Source: Quercus robur (Eukaryota > Streptophyta > Magnoliopsida > Fagales > Fagaceae). From it: 64,000 bases of DNA. Shown one piece after another: positions 1-12,187 of the stretch (within the stretch, counting starts at the first letter, position 1; each line of letters starts with the position of its first letter). The position numbers were made by a program, and so were the translations under genes. The notes under the pieces are model-generated. The model was not told where the DNA came from. It was given only the letters and a program-made list of their open reading frames with translations, and ran no database searches. The stretch covers positions 44,923,854 through 44,987,853 of the forward strand of contig NC_065536.1 of the NCBI RefSeq assembly GCF_932294415.1, read 5' to 3'.

Positions 1-2480
1 AGCTAAGAAATTAATGAAAGCATGAGGAGGACTCTAACAATATCGATAAGCGCAAACATATGACTCCCACCCTTTCCCTTCCTCAAAACTAATACTCCCA
101 CAAGATAAACTATAAAAAATAATAACAAAATGAAATTAGAAGAAACTTACATAGGAAATGAAATGATTGAAAATGGTAACAGAAAATAGAGATAATACTT
201 TGAAAAACATTCTCAAAAGTAATTTGAGTTTGGGGATTATGGGTCTTTTGCACTAACCCCAGCCGATTGGGGACTTTGATGTTCTAAGTCTTATTTCATC
301 TCTTCGACCCAGGCAAAGAGAGGCTGATGTTGAATGGTTGAGGATGCTATTACATTTGAGATCGCTGGTAATGGTTGGGGTCGCCGGTGGGTATTTCATG
401 GTTGGGCAGGTTTGGAGATTTTGGAGATTAACGCACAAGTACCGAGTTTCAAATGGGTTGTGTCAATTGAGGGGATAAGGGGTATTTTTGGGCTTTTAAA
501 AAATAGTCTGATATGTGCCAATAATTATTTGCCACGTGTTCATATTTTTTTTTAAATAAAATTTTTTAGTTTAAGTCAAATATCACGTCATCACTCCGTC
601 ATATAGGACACAAACTTAACAGATATAAACGGAAGAATGAATATTAGAATGTTTTGTAAAGTTTAGGACCAAAAACATACTGAAAAAACGAACCTATGTA
701 ATAATTTAGAGACAAAAATGATATTATACCCAAAGAAAAAAAATACAAAAACCAAAACACCTTTTTCACCGATATACAAAATGCTTCTAGACTATTAGCA
801 GAAAAGGCATTAAAAGTTAAAAACCGCCGAATCGCACTAGGGGCTAGGGCCTAGGGCCCATAAGTCTTCTGGTTAATAAAAACAAAACGCATGTTGACAA
901 ATTTGTTCTTGCACTGAAAAATGAAAAGAGTCGGCATTTGAACTTTTTTATGTAAGTTCTGTGTACTGTTTATAAGACTTGCAAGTAAAAAAAAGATACA
1001 AATATTAAGTTAAAATTGGGTCTCACATTTAAAAATTACAATATTTTCAATTTCAATTTTTAACAATAAATAGTATCCAAATATCCCGAGCCTAACAAAA
1101 ATTTGGGCATCTCTCAAGCTCTCAGCCACAAACACCATTTCCGTACCAAAAGATGCAAACCTAAACCCACGTTAACGAAAACAAAAAGGACAGCCACGGT
1201 GACAGTGTAGACCAAATTTAACCGAAAAAAGCAAACCGAAACACACGTTTTAAAACATTCAAAAACAAAGAAGAGCTCAGCAACAGTGGCCCAGATTTGA
1301 ATTTCCCCACCCAGTTCACACTATAGTGGCGTGATACAGCCTGCAATACATGCCTTTTTATGAAACAAAAAAAATTCCGCCAACCCAATAAGGCAGTGTC
1401 AACTACTGCAAAGCATTTCTTATTACCTTAATCCAATTCTTTGCTTAAAATTTTTTAAAAAAGGAAAAGGTAATGCAATATATTAAAATGAATCTTGAAC
1501 ATCACCAGACAATACAGTCAAAATGAAGTCTAGACCACAAACACAAGTCTTCAAATGAATCCAATTATTTCATCCATCACACTTAAGTACCAAACACGTC
1601 AACCGCACTCCTAGACGATCAGGCCGGCACAGCTCTGATCAGATTAAGACAAGCAAAAATCCCAGCAAACAAGTAATAGACATGAGAACAAAATTTTTAG
1701 CAAAAGAAAAATCCTCCACCTGTAAACATCAAACACTTGTATGTTCTTATCACACAAGTACCTTCAAAACAATGGTCCCTATTGTCACACACTCCACTTA
1801 TGAGACAATCCCATACAACTCATCCACATGAGAGTTCCTTTAAATTGTTAATCCACAAAAAGAGATCCTCAGCCCATAAGTTCTCTTACAAGTTTTAATT
1901 ATCCTATCCTTAGTTATAACAACCATAGGGCCCATCATCATGCACTAACATCTCACACAAATATGAGCAATTTTTAAATCCGTTTTAAGTGACACAAACT
2001 CTAAAAAGTCTCACTGCAAAGAAGCCTTGAAGGAGTAGCATAGCAACCAGGGACCAAAGAAGCTAAGAAAGCATCCAACTCAACTACAGTAAAGAAACTT
2101 CAAAACCATTTGAAAAGAACCATTTGACATTGAGATGCAGACTTGATACAGGCCAGAAGAGCAAGGTCTTCGGATTCGGTGAAAAGGACTTTTAAACCCT
2201 AACAATTTGCAAAACTGAATTTGCAAACATACATACTGGATTATGCCTCACTAGGTTTAAGCCAAAGAAAATTAATCCTACATATATTTTGAAAATCAGT
2301 GCACAATGAGAAATGCAGGCTTCAACATCAATAAGTTGAAATGAGAAAACAATATCAAGCAACAAATAGTAAATCTTTTTTTTCCCTCATACTTGAGTTT
2401 CGTTCTTCGTAGATCCCACAACTCCTTACAGTAGCCTAGTCATCAATAAACAATAATATGAATAGGAAATGAAGTTTACA
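1..2480. other. Intergenic region without a supportable gene
   Basis: AT-rich DNA with many stops in all frames. The open frames near 253-555 overlap on opposite strands, have no recognisable domain and no convincing splice context. Part of it could be the 5' flank of a gene lying left of the window, but nothing here shows that. Confidence 0.5.
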
Positions 2481-2487
2481 ATTAATA

Positions 2488-3905
2488 AAGCTGCTGCTGA
2501 TTTGCCTTCAATCCAATTAATAAAAGAAGCCCTTGATGAATTTAAGGAAACATCAGGACTAGCCATAAATCCCATCAAAGAGTCAAGTTTATTGTGCTGC
2601 TGTGTCCTTCAAGTTTGAGAGTCAGATCTTGGCCTCCAATTCAAGGAAGGTTAATCTTTCCTTTGAAAGATCTTGGCATGCCTCCCATTCCAGATAAGCT
2701 TAATTTGAAGGACTGTCAGCCTCTCATTGATAAAATGGTGGCAAAGATCAGTTCCTAGACTTTTAGGAAGTTGTCTTTCCCTAGCTGACTACTCCAAAGT
2801 CCAAACTATCTTGTATGTTCCAAAATTTGGGGTCCAATATTCTTATTTTCCCTAAGACAGTGATTAAAACCATTAAATAATGTTTTAATCATTTTTCCTG
2901 AAAAGGTCTAGGAAACGAGAGTCACGTGGGAGAAGGCATGCTTGCCAAAAATAGAAAGTGGGCTTGGTCTCAAGAGGGAATCCGACTGGGGTGGGGCTGC
3001 AGTTTTAAAGCACATCTGGAATCTCTTCACACGGTCAACTTCATTGTGGGTAGTCAGGGTGAAGCAGTAGTTTAACATTCCAGAGCTTCTGGTTTAACCT
3101 GCACAAGGCAGGCTTTTATTGGGAGGATGGCTATGAAAAATAAGCTGTCCACAAGAGAAGGGATAATGAAATGAGGTTCTAGAGGAAAGCATTCATGTGT
3201 GTTTTCCAGAAATTGTATTGAAACAATTAGGCTTTGCCTAATATCAAATTCTTATGCTAAGTGGGATGATCTACTGGATTGGCGATCTTCTCACTTAAAA
3301 GGGAAAGCATTGACAGCTACCATCATCAAACTAGCTTGGTGGGCAACCGTGTACCATCTTTGTCTAAAGAGGAATGCAATCATTCATGCTGACAAGATTA
3401 GAGCAGAGGAGCAGATAGTCAAATCTTTTAGGAAGGATATTAAACCTAGAGTTGAAGGTAAAGGTTCCTACTGATTCAATCTTTAATCTTATTATTATGC
3501 TGTAATTGGGGCACATACAAGTCTGCTATGCACATGAATGTCCAAAGATGGTTGAAAGTTTTGGTAGCCTAACATTTAGTCCCAGGTTGTAAGAAATGCA
3601 AACTGAAGTAGCATTGTTCATGTGCTGCTTCCATGACAGATAGCAAATGGAGTTAAATGATACCCATAAGGTGTTGTTAATCTGGAGGAGTTGACGTTGG
3701 CAGATCCTGCAGTCTATGCTAATCCTTGTCTTTGCTCTAGCTTGACCATATATGCCTTGGTATTGTATTGGTAGTCTAATAGTCTTGTTATGTAAGCTAG
3801 AAATCTTTGTTAGAATGTCCTTTGAAGGACTATTGGAATGGCTGTGAGCTTTTGCTGTGTAATGTGTTCATCAATAAAACATTTGAATTACCAAACAAAA
3901 AGCAA
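2488..3905 (+). pseudogene. Broken 3' part of a LINE (L1-type non-LTR retrotransposon)
   Basis: Translated pieces match the second half of a plant LINE ORF2 in the right order, but in different frames. At 2490 a piece reads ADLPSIQLIKEALDEFKETS. Around 2672 comes an LGMPPIPDKLNLKDCQPLID segment of the late reverse-transcriptase domain. At 2931 VTWEKACLPKIESGLGLK leads into the region before the terminal zinc-binding domain. At 3199-3474 an open frame carries the zf-RVT-like tail (WDDLLDWRSSHLKGKALTA, then KLAWWATVYHLCLKRNA). About 400 bp of possible 3' UTR follow, ending near an A-rich stretch at 3880-3905. Several frameshifts and stops, plus loss of the 5' half with the catalytic FADD box and the endonuclease, make it dead. 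No clear target-site duplication was found, so both ends are approximate. Confidence 0.8.
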
Positions 3906-4869
3906 TGAATGAAATCATGATCCAAGGAGTTCACATATCTATGACCCTACAAAATTTAAGGTAAGATTCAGGTTCACCACACTAAGATTACCACCTCCTA
4001 TCTCGTCTTTTTAACAAGTAGACCACTTTCAATACAAAAAGTATTTAGGGAACTAGGGCTCCAACAAATTCCCAGTCTGTTTAGATTAGTAAGTTGTCAT
4101 AAAAAAAATAGGGAAGAGAGTCTAGACGCCAAAGTTGTAATAAATAAATGTACTAATAAATAGATTAGTAATGTTCTAAAACTTTCAAATGGAACAAGCA
4201 TGCGTACGACTCCAAACAGAATGATCAAACGTAAATTTTCTGATCTAAGTCCTTGAAAAAATGAAAGACAACAGCCAAACATCTTTTGCTAGAATGCTAA
4301 CCAAAGAAAAAACAAACAAAAATTCATGCCACTCAAATCCGAAAAAGAATTAATGCTCAGATATCGATCATCCTAAAACCCAGCATTCAAGTGTCAATAT
4401 CAACTCCTACAAGCAGAATTCATATCCAACCTCATCAACAACTCTACTTAGATGTCAACTGTGTTCTTGTGAAACTTTATTGCTACTACAAGATGCATTA
4501 AACTAATAACCTAGAGCTATTAAAATTGAGCAGCCAGAAAATTTAAAATTACACAAAACATTCCTATCTCACAGATTGAGACTGTCAAGAACACATAAGC
4601 AACACAATATGAAGACAAACAATAAAGATGACAATAAAGTGAAGATATAATTAAATGTCAAACAGAACCCAAATCAATTTCACCAAACATGATAAGGATA
4701 ACAACACTAATATAGTAATAGATGTTCAAAACTTCTTTCCTAACAAAATTACATATTCTTAAAGAAAACCCAACACCGAATCAAAAACCGGGCATGCCCC
4801 ATTTCCTCCTCAAACGAACTCTTCTAGCAATTAGCAATAGCAACAAGGAATGACCTTGATCAAGATCAA

Positions 4870-5508
<639 letters not shown>

Positions 5509-5542
5509 GTTGAATGGAGAGATGAGAATGCTTAGGAAGCGA

Positions 5543-5550
5543 AAACCCTA
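5543..5550 (+). promoter_or_regulatory. Telo-box in the RPS27 5' leader
   Basis: The sequence AAACCCTA lies about 35 bp upstream of the RPS27 start codon, in the plus-strand orientation, so inverted relative to the gene. Telo-boxes are common near transcription starts of plant ribosomal-protein genes. The motif is visible; its activity here is inferred. Confidence 0.5.
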
Positions 5551-6624
5551 GAAACCTCTGCGGAGAGCGCGAATGTCAGAAGAACGAAATGAGACTGGTA
5601 AATAAGGTTAAAATGATTATAAAGGGTACGCTGAAAGATGTGGACCGTTCGATTGTGATGCAATCAGATCTCAGCCATTCATTTCATCTTTCTCCAAGTG
5701 TCTAGGGCAACACTAATTTTAGGGGTATAATCGTCTATTAATAGTATTTCGATTATTCTTCTTTTGACCCCTTATAAATAGTTATTTCTGAATTTCATCC
5801 TACAAGCACTTTGTTTTGCCAAACAAAGTGGGAGGGAAATAGAGAAGAGGAAAAAAAAAAAAAAAAGGTAAAATGATAGGAGAGAGGAAAAGAAATAAAA
5901 AAAGAAAAGAGAGTATTTTATTGTTGTCTGATTAATAGGCATCTTAAGGCATTCGATAATAAAACATTTGATGTAATTTATTGCAATCATAATGTGAGAA
6001 ATCGTGTCTGGCCCAACCTTTCAAATGGTTTGACATAACTTACACGAGTGAGTGGAGTCGTATTGGTGCCTATCAAGAATGAAAGTTCTACTAATTTTAT
6101 CTTTCTTTAAATTAAGGGTTTTACATAGAGTCGTCATTTATTTAGTTGGAAAAATAAGAAAAATTCAAAGTTAAAAGTTAAATCTCGTATTGATGAGTTT
6201 AAATTGAAATTATGCATCTTTTGAAAAATAACTAAAAAATTACATTGCTTTGGTCCTAGATACAATTTAATAAAATTACATGGCTTTGATTCTTAGTTAT
6301 AATCTAGAAATTGAAAATTACAAGAAAAAACATAATCTATTAACCTTTGATCCAAGTTCGAAGGCTAAGTTATAAATGTGAACGTGCTAGGCACCCATCT
6401 TGCTTAGTGAAATTGGTTTTCCAGATTTTGATGGCTAATGATCATATCATATCATTCAAACAATTTATATAATCCAATAACATGTTATTATAGATTGAAA
6501 TATGCATTCAAGAGCGTGGGAAAACTCCTATTCTAGGCATACAAACATGAATTGGAAAAAGAAACAAGGTGAAAAATTAATGGTTGCCCTAAGGGCATTG
6601 GTTTAGAAAATATTTTTAAAAACT

Positions 6625-7715
6625 TTTTATGGAAAAAGAAAAAAAAATTGATTTTTTGACAGTTTTTTATATTTTCCATAAAAGTGGTATCAAAACTTTC
6701 CTAAAATAGTCTATTAACAAATGACTAAAGGGCACTCATTAACCAAACCCATGAATTAAAACCCTAAAACAAGCAAAGACTAAGAACAACCAAGATCTAA
6801 CATGCTAGCATTCAAGAATGTGTGAAGAATTTTGAAATAAAACATGCTTAAATCTAAAAGAAATTTTTTACAAAAAAGAAAAAAAAATGATTTTTTGACA
6901 GCTTTTTATATTTTCCATAAAAACTTGATGGGAACTCAAGTTAAAAGTGTTTGTCCATAGTGGTCATCCACAAAGAAACTACGTCCATAACCTGATCACA
7001 TCCAAAAGACCTTAAGAGGAGGAGCCCAACAATGGCATCAAACATAGGAACAATGCATGTCCCTCTATAATAAGACCATCTAATTCCAGGGAAGTCATCC
7101 ATTGCACAAAGTTATGGATGACCAAATAACACTTGGTGAATCCTACAAGAACTCCTCATAAATTTCTATATGATCTGACTATGATGTGCTTCTCTTAAAA
7201 CGTGGAGGGATTTTCCTGTAATCCGCTCCACGTACCCCATTTACCCATTTTCTCTATTAACTACTCACATCACCCATGATGGTGGTGGATCCGTACGAAT
7301 AGACCCACTTTAAACTCTCTATAAAGGGAGCTAAGTTCCTTTCACTCAAGGTAAGTTCTACCATTCATAATTTCTCATTCTTGTGTTTTAGAGAGAAAAC
7401 TAACTTAATCGTCAGAGGGTCCTTGGCCAGGTCACACTAATCACCCTTAACAGTTCTTTCTTTCTTTTCAGAACTTATAGCCAGTACCATATCCTAAAGC
7501 ATTCCAGCCTGTTGATTTTTGTGCATCATCAAAATTGGTATCAAAACTTTCTTAAAATGGTCTATTAACAAATGCCCAAAGGGCATCCATTAACCAAACT
7601 CTTGAATTAAAACCCTAAAACAAGCAAAGACTACAAACAAACTAGATCTAGCATGCTAGCATTCAAGAACAGGTGAAGAACTTGAAATAAAACATGCTTA
7701 AATCTAAAAGAAACT
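6625..7715 (+). repeat. Nested direct repeats with A/T-rich hairpin pieces
   Basis: A ~175-bp segment at about 6690-6865 recurs at about 7535-7712. Both include a 'tggtatcaaaactttc' start and an 'aaaacatgcttaaatctaaa' end. Separately, a ~57-bp A/T-rich piece occurs at 6625-6682 and 6868-6924. It begins with a run like TTTTATGGAAAA and ends with TTTTCCATAAAA, so it can fold back. The second long repeat stops just before a gypsy-type LTR start at 7726, which suggests retroelement-derived duplication. No coding sequence is recognisable. Confidence 0.65.
7200..7530 (+). repeat. Probable gypsy-type LTR fragment with TATA box
   Basis: A TATAAAGGGAGCT block near 7320 is followed by a leader-like stretch. 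A downstream phrase (cttaatcgtcagagggtcct at about 7406) resembles the R/U5 region of plant gypsy LTRs. There is no flanking TG/CA pair or target duplication that I can define, so the borders are guesses. Confidence 0.35.
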
Positions 7716-7725
7716 AGGGCATAAT

Positions 7726-8599
7726 TGTCGACACCCTATTTTGCAACTCAAACCTCATTTGCATTACTTTGCATATACCTTCTCATGTCTTCAAGGCAAG
7801 ACTGTAATTTTTGCAATTTGATCTCCAACTACTTTTCGTAAAATAAATTTTGAAGATATAATGATTAAAATGACAATTCATGAGCATTAATTGGACCATT
7901 GGATTAAAAAAATATCAAAGGAATAAGTTTTAAAGGTAAGCTGTATTTGCATGAATTAAATCATAATCTCTTAATTTCAATAGTCTTGTAGACTAGTTTA
8001 AATTAAATGATGTATCATAATCCTATTGGCTAAGGATAGAGTTTATGGTAAGGTTGCATGCACCCAATTTAATCCAAAGTCAAAGCATTTATTAATTCTC
8101 GACAAAATAGGCAAAAATTGATTAATTAGACAAGTAATTAAATAATTAAATTTTTTTGGAATTAATTTGCTAACCTTGAGAACTAGGGAAATCAAAAAAG
8201 GAAGTCAAAATTTGGAGGAAATCAAATCACAATTGGAAGGGAAAAGTCAAATACTCAAAGAGGTTTGGATAACCTTGTTTATCAAAAATAAATAAAAACT
8301 AGAATAGAAGCACTTGAAACTGAAAAGGAAAAGGAAAGGATCCAAAGAGGATCTAGACTAAGTGCCAATCGACACTTGGACTAGAATCCCCAGATCTCCT
8401 TTCTTTTTTGCTTTGACTTGCTCCCCACTCAATTTGAATTTGATCCTACATTTTTTTTTTCTTTAGAAAACCTAATTTTACTGAGTCCCACATTATTTAG
8501 GCACTCATCCCTAACTCCCCCACACCTAGTATAAATACCCTCATTTACCTACAGTTCAACTCATTCTAAAAATCCTCAAAACTTCCTACTAAACTAAGA
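7726..8599 (+). repeat. Gypsy/Tat-like LTR fragment with promoter
   Basis: It starts TGTCGACACCCTATTTTGCA, a start typical of Tat/Ogre-type gypsy LTRs. A TATA box (agtataaatacc, about 8529-8540) precedes a leader-like stretch. It runs directly into the CT microsatellite. The 3' end of the LTR and any partner LTR were not found. The family is inferred from the terminal motif only. Confidence 0.4.
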
Positions 8600-8731
<132 letters not shown>

Positions 8732-8739
8732 GTTAGTAG

Positions 8740-9765
8740 TTGGAAGGTGCATTTAATGTCTTGGACCAAAGGTCTCAATTCAATATAATGAATAGTTTGG
8801 ACCTCTTGATCTTGGACCAAGTGTTCAAGGAGAGGACTTGGACAAAGCTGCTGAACCCTAGTGAGAATGTGTTTGCCGAAATCATAAGGGAATTCTTCGC
8901 AAATGCCCTTGTGGAAGGGGAGCGTATAAAATTGTTGGGTGAGGCAAAGAGAATTTTCTGTCATGAGGGAAACTATCCAAAAGGCACTGGAAGTTCATCC
9001 ACCATCTCAACAAATTTCTATCCAATATGATGACAGATTGGATTCTCTTAAGCCAATTGTAGAACTCCTCGATTGTAATCTCAAAAAGAAGTCGCTGAAC
9101 ATCATTCCTTTCACCCCGAAGATGAGGACATTGGCCTATATAATACTCTCCAACCTCTACCCGGTGATGAACTTGACCACATTTTCCGGTCCAAGAGCTA
9201 TTTTTTTGTATGATCTCTTCACACATAAGGAGATTGACATATGCGATCACATCTACTATCCCTTGACCAAATGCATCACCAAGAAGATTTCGAGAACATT
9301 CTTGCCATTCCCAAGTCTCATTATGGCTCTTATAGCAAGAACAAGGTTGAAGTTTTCAAGTGGTCTTAACATGGTACAAAGGGACTATCCGATTGATGGT
9401 CAAACAATGACCCAAAGCAAAGCCCATATCACTGGACCAGGAATTTCTCAAATCCCAAGGGACAATGTTAAGGAAGAAGGTGGGGACATGGAGGAAGAAA
9501 TAGACAGGTTCAAATCAACCCCGGAGGGCTCAGCACAACCTTCTTCCCAAGCACAAGCACAAGGACCCAATCGCATTGACCGTCTCATTGCACGGGTTGA
9601 GCAGATGTATGGTATGCTATAGTCATATGTGTAGCACACCACGGATCTGTTCACCTACATCGAAGGACAAATCACTGCAATCTCATCTCAAATTGATGAC
9701 ATGATGATGGAGCAACAGCGATAGCAGCAAGATGGCTCCGAATCCGAGTCCGAGCAGTTCTAGCC
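8740..9765 (+). pseudogene. Frameshifted retroelement protein, putative plant transposon protein domain type
   Basis: Two overlapping frames form one decayed coding region. The first (from 8740) gives an N-terminal part with REFFANALVEGERIK. The reading then moves by one base at about 8928 into the frame that runs 8939-9622, giving REFSVMRETIQKALEVHP, then FTPKMRTLAYIILSNLYPVM, PRAIFLYDLFTHKEIDICDH and a FLPFPSLIMALI block. This order resembles the plant transposon protein domain found in LTR-element reading frames. Stops at 9620, 9631 and around 9724 break a tail rich in Q, E and S. It lies between an LTR-like promoter region and a polypurine tract plus LTR, so it was probably part of an internal region. 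The product is inferred and its function is unknown. Confidence 0.6.
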
Positions 9766-10525
9766 TCTTTGGCCATTCCAATCAAAAAGGGGGAGAAACT
9801 TGGGGGGGAGCTACATAGTTTGAGGGGGAGCATAGCATTACATTTCATAGATATTGGTTTATTTTGGTGGTGGTTTAGTAGTTTACTTTGGTTTTAGTAG
9901 TCTACTTTCTTTTACCTTTATAGTTTTTATAACTCTTGGATATTTACATTGCTTTCTTTTAAACCTTTAAAGTACTTTAGTTTAAAAACTTCAATGTATC
10001 TTTAGTACTTTGTTTATGTATCCTTGCTTTGTAGCTTTTTAAGTACTTTTAGATTATCTATGCATTATCTTTAGTACTCCACACTTGTGCCTTTATTGGA
10101 TTTTGTATCCTTGATGCAAATACCTTAGCGTTTTGCATTGGTTGTGTGTTGGACATGCAATTGATTTATTATTTATTTATTTATTTATTTTTTGCGTTGT
10201 TCTAAATTGCATTGCACGTTCAGATGATCATTTACTAGCTAAATGTTCATTGTAGTCATTCTTTAATGATTGTTCATGTTTAATCAAGTTATGCTTCACT
10301 GATTATATCTTGTTTAATACCTTGATCGTATTTTACTTGCTCCTACATGTACCTTGTGTTCAACTTGTCATAAATTTAATGAAAGTTTTGTTTGTGTTTG
10401 AGTGTTTCAGGATACAGGTGTATACATGCAAGTGTTTTACAACTTCTAGATTAGGTGTGAGTGAGTTTTGCCATTGTTCACAAACTCACGTTTAAGTCTA
10501 GAGTCTGTTTTGGGGCTGTATAGCC

Positions 10526-10537
10526 AAAGGGGGAGAT
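10526..10537 (+). promoter_or_regulatory. Polypurine tract before an LTR
   Basis: AAAGGGGGAGAT lies directly before the TG of the LTR at 10538. This is where plus-strand DNA synthesis would be primed in an LTR retroelement. Confidence 0.65.
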
Positions 10538-11599
10538 TGTAAAGTTGTTATTTACAACTATTTTGTGTTGGCTTTAATTCCGTGCCAAATTTAATTGTAT
10601 TTTTATTTAATCATATGTATCCTGTATTTTATGTGGGATTTTATTGTATGGGTTGTGTGTGAGAGAGAGTGTGAAGACTTAAGTTCTTATTGAAGACCAA
10701 GTGAATTTCGCAAGAAGATTCGCAAGAAGCTATCCCGCGAAGTGAGCCACGTGCAGAGTACATGACTGAAATGCAAAGAGTCATGACAGCTAGTTTTTGC
10801 AAGTAATTCGCAGGTAAGGCCTTTCCACAAAATACCCGCGAAATATTTTGTTTTGCTAATTTGGCATATCTGCTACGCCATGTTTTCACCCACACTATAT
10901 ATACCCACATTACCTGCATATTGTAAGGAGTGCTTTTTAGAGAGAAAACCCTAGATATTACCCTTGAGAGTTAGAGATTGCTATACCCACAATCCTTTAC
11001 ACAATCCTTTGTAGTTTTCCTTAACTCCTACCTCTTCATATCCAAATCTTTGAGAGGTTGATAGCCCAAACACTTACCACACCCATTCTGAGTGTAAAGT
11101 GGGGTTCTAGTATTGCTGGGAAGTATTGGAAGAAGCTAATCAATTGGCGAATGCAATCAGGCTGAATTGCGTGATCCGGAGAGCTAGAGAAGACAAGGCT
11201 TCATCAAGTCAGTTGGTAGCAGGAGCTTGGAGGGCTCAAGTACATGGGGTAGACTAGGCTTGGAGGGTTTTTTGTTATTCGTGTACTCCAACTTATTCTT
11301 TAGTTGATCGATTTACCGCTTGGAAGGCTGTAGAGAGGTTTTTCGCCGAGTTTTTCGATTTTCTATTCGATGACATATCGCGGTGTTATCTTGTGTCTGC
11401 ATCCTTCTTCCCTACCCTTTTAGCTTTCATTTTATTGCTGTTATTTGATGAAAATGGCTTAGAGTAGTTTTATTGTTTGTTCGCTCGCATTTACTCTTAT
11501 TCCGCACTTAGTTAAGTTAGAGTAAAATCAACCGAGCCGTAATTTTTATATTGGAGTCTAAACAAGCTCTTGTGTTTTTACACAAATTCAAGCTTTCAT
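10538..11599 (+). repeat. 3' LTR of a retroelement (family also at 33670)
   Basis: It begins TGTAAAGTTG right after a polypurine tract. Much of its length matches the LTR fragment at 33670-34723: the start (GTGTTGGCTTTAATTCCGTG), the 'gtgtgagagagagtgtgaag' block, the 'aggagcttggagggct' block and the 'gacatatcg' block align in order. The right end is uncertain; a CA near 11599 is the best candidate. No matching 5' LTR of this family is visible upstream of 8740, so the element is incomplete or rearranged. Confidence 0.65.
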
Positions 11600-12166
11600 G
11601 GTCTTATGAACCTTTCAAGTTAAGATATGCCTTTCGATTTAGGAACAAGCCTCTTATATGTTAGAACTTCTTTTTTGTCCCACAACATCTTAGGGTATAC
11701 CATAACTTTAGGGTCATCCCTTCCATTTTTATACCTTTTATTTGTCCTTTAAAATTAGGTGAACACATGATACATGGTTGAATAAACAAGAGATATATAA
11801 AGGGTACCCTACATGGTAGGATCACGGATCTCTCTAGTGTGGGTAGGCTCCATAAGGATAAATGGATAGGTAAGTAGGTCACTCACAAGTAGGGGGGCTA
11901 TGATTCCAACTGAGGGCCTAAATGGACACCATAGTGGATTGGTAGCAAACCTTTAATGTACTCAAACCCATTATAGGCAATGGCACCGATTGTGAGTTGG
12001 TGAGATGAACTTCGGAAAATTTAGGCCCGAATGGAGCCTTCCATCTTCCCACTCATCACCAACCAAGGTTAAGGGAAAAAGGAACCGGTGATGTATGTGC
12101 AAAACAAGTATTGAAAAAGTTTTTATTAAGGTTAAGAAACAAGACACATAGGAATTAAACTCATTA

Positions 12167-12184
12167 TCCCCAGCGGAGTCGCCA
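12167..12184 (-). promoter_or_regulatory. Probable tRNA primer-binding site of a gypsy/Tat-like element
   Basis: On the minus strand this reads TGGCGACTCCGCTGGGGA. It sits directly next to the inner end of the long LTR at 12188-13905. A TGGCGACTC start is common at the primer-binding site of plant Tat/Ogre-type elements. The internal region would extend leftward (about 11600-12166) but shows no intact ORF. Confidence 0.5.
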
Positions 12185-12187
12185 TAG

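Noticed and set aside
253..555. Overlapping open frames on both strands (61 and 73 codons)
   Set aside because: Antiparallel overlap, no domain, no splice context; could be UTR of a gene outside the window but nothing shows it.
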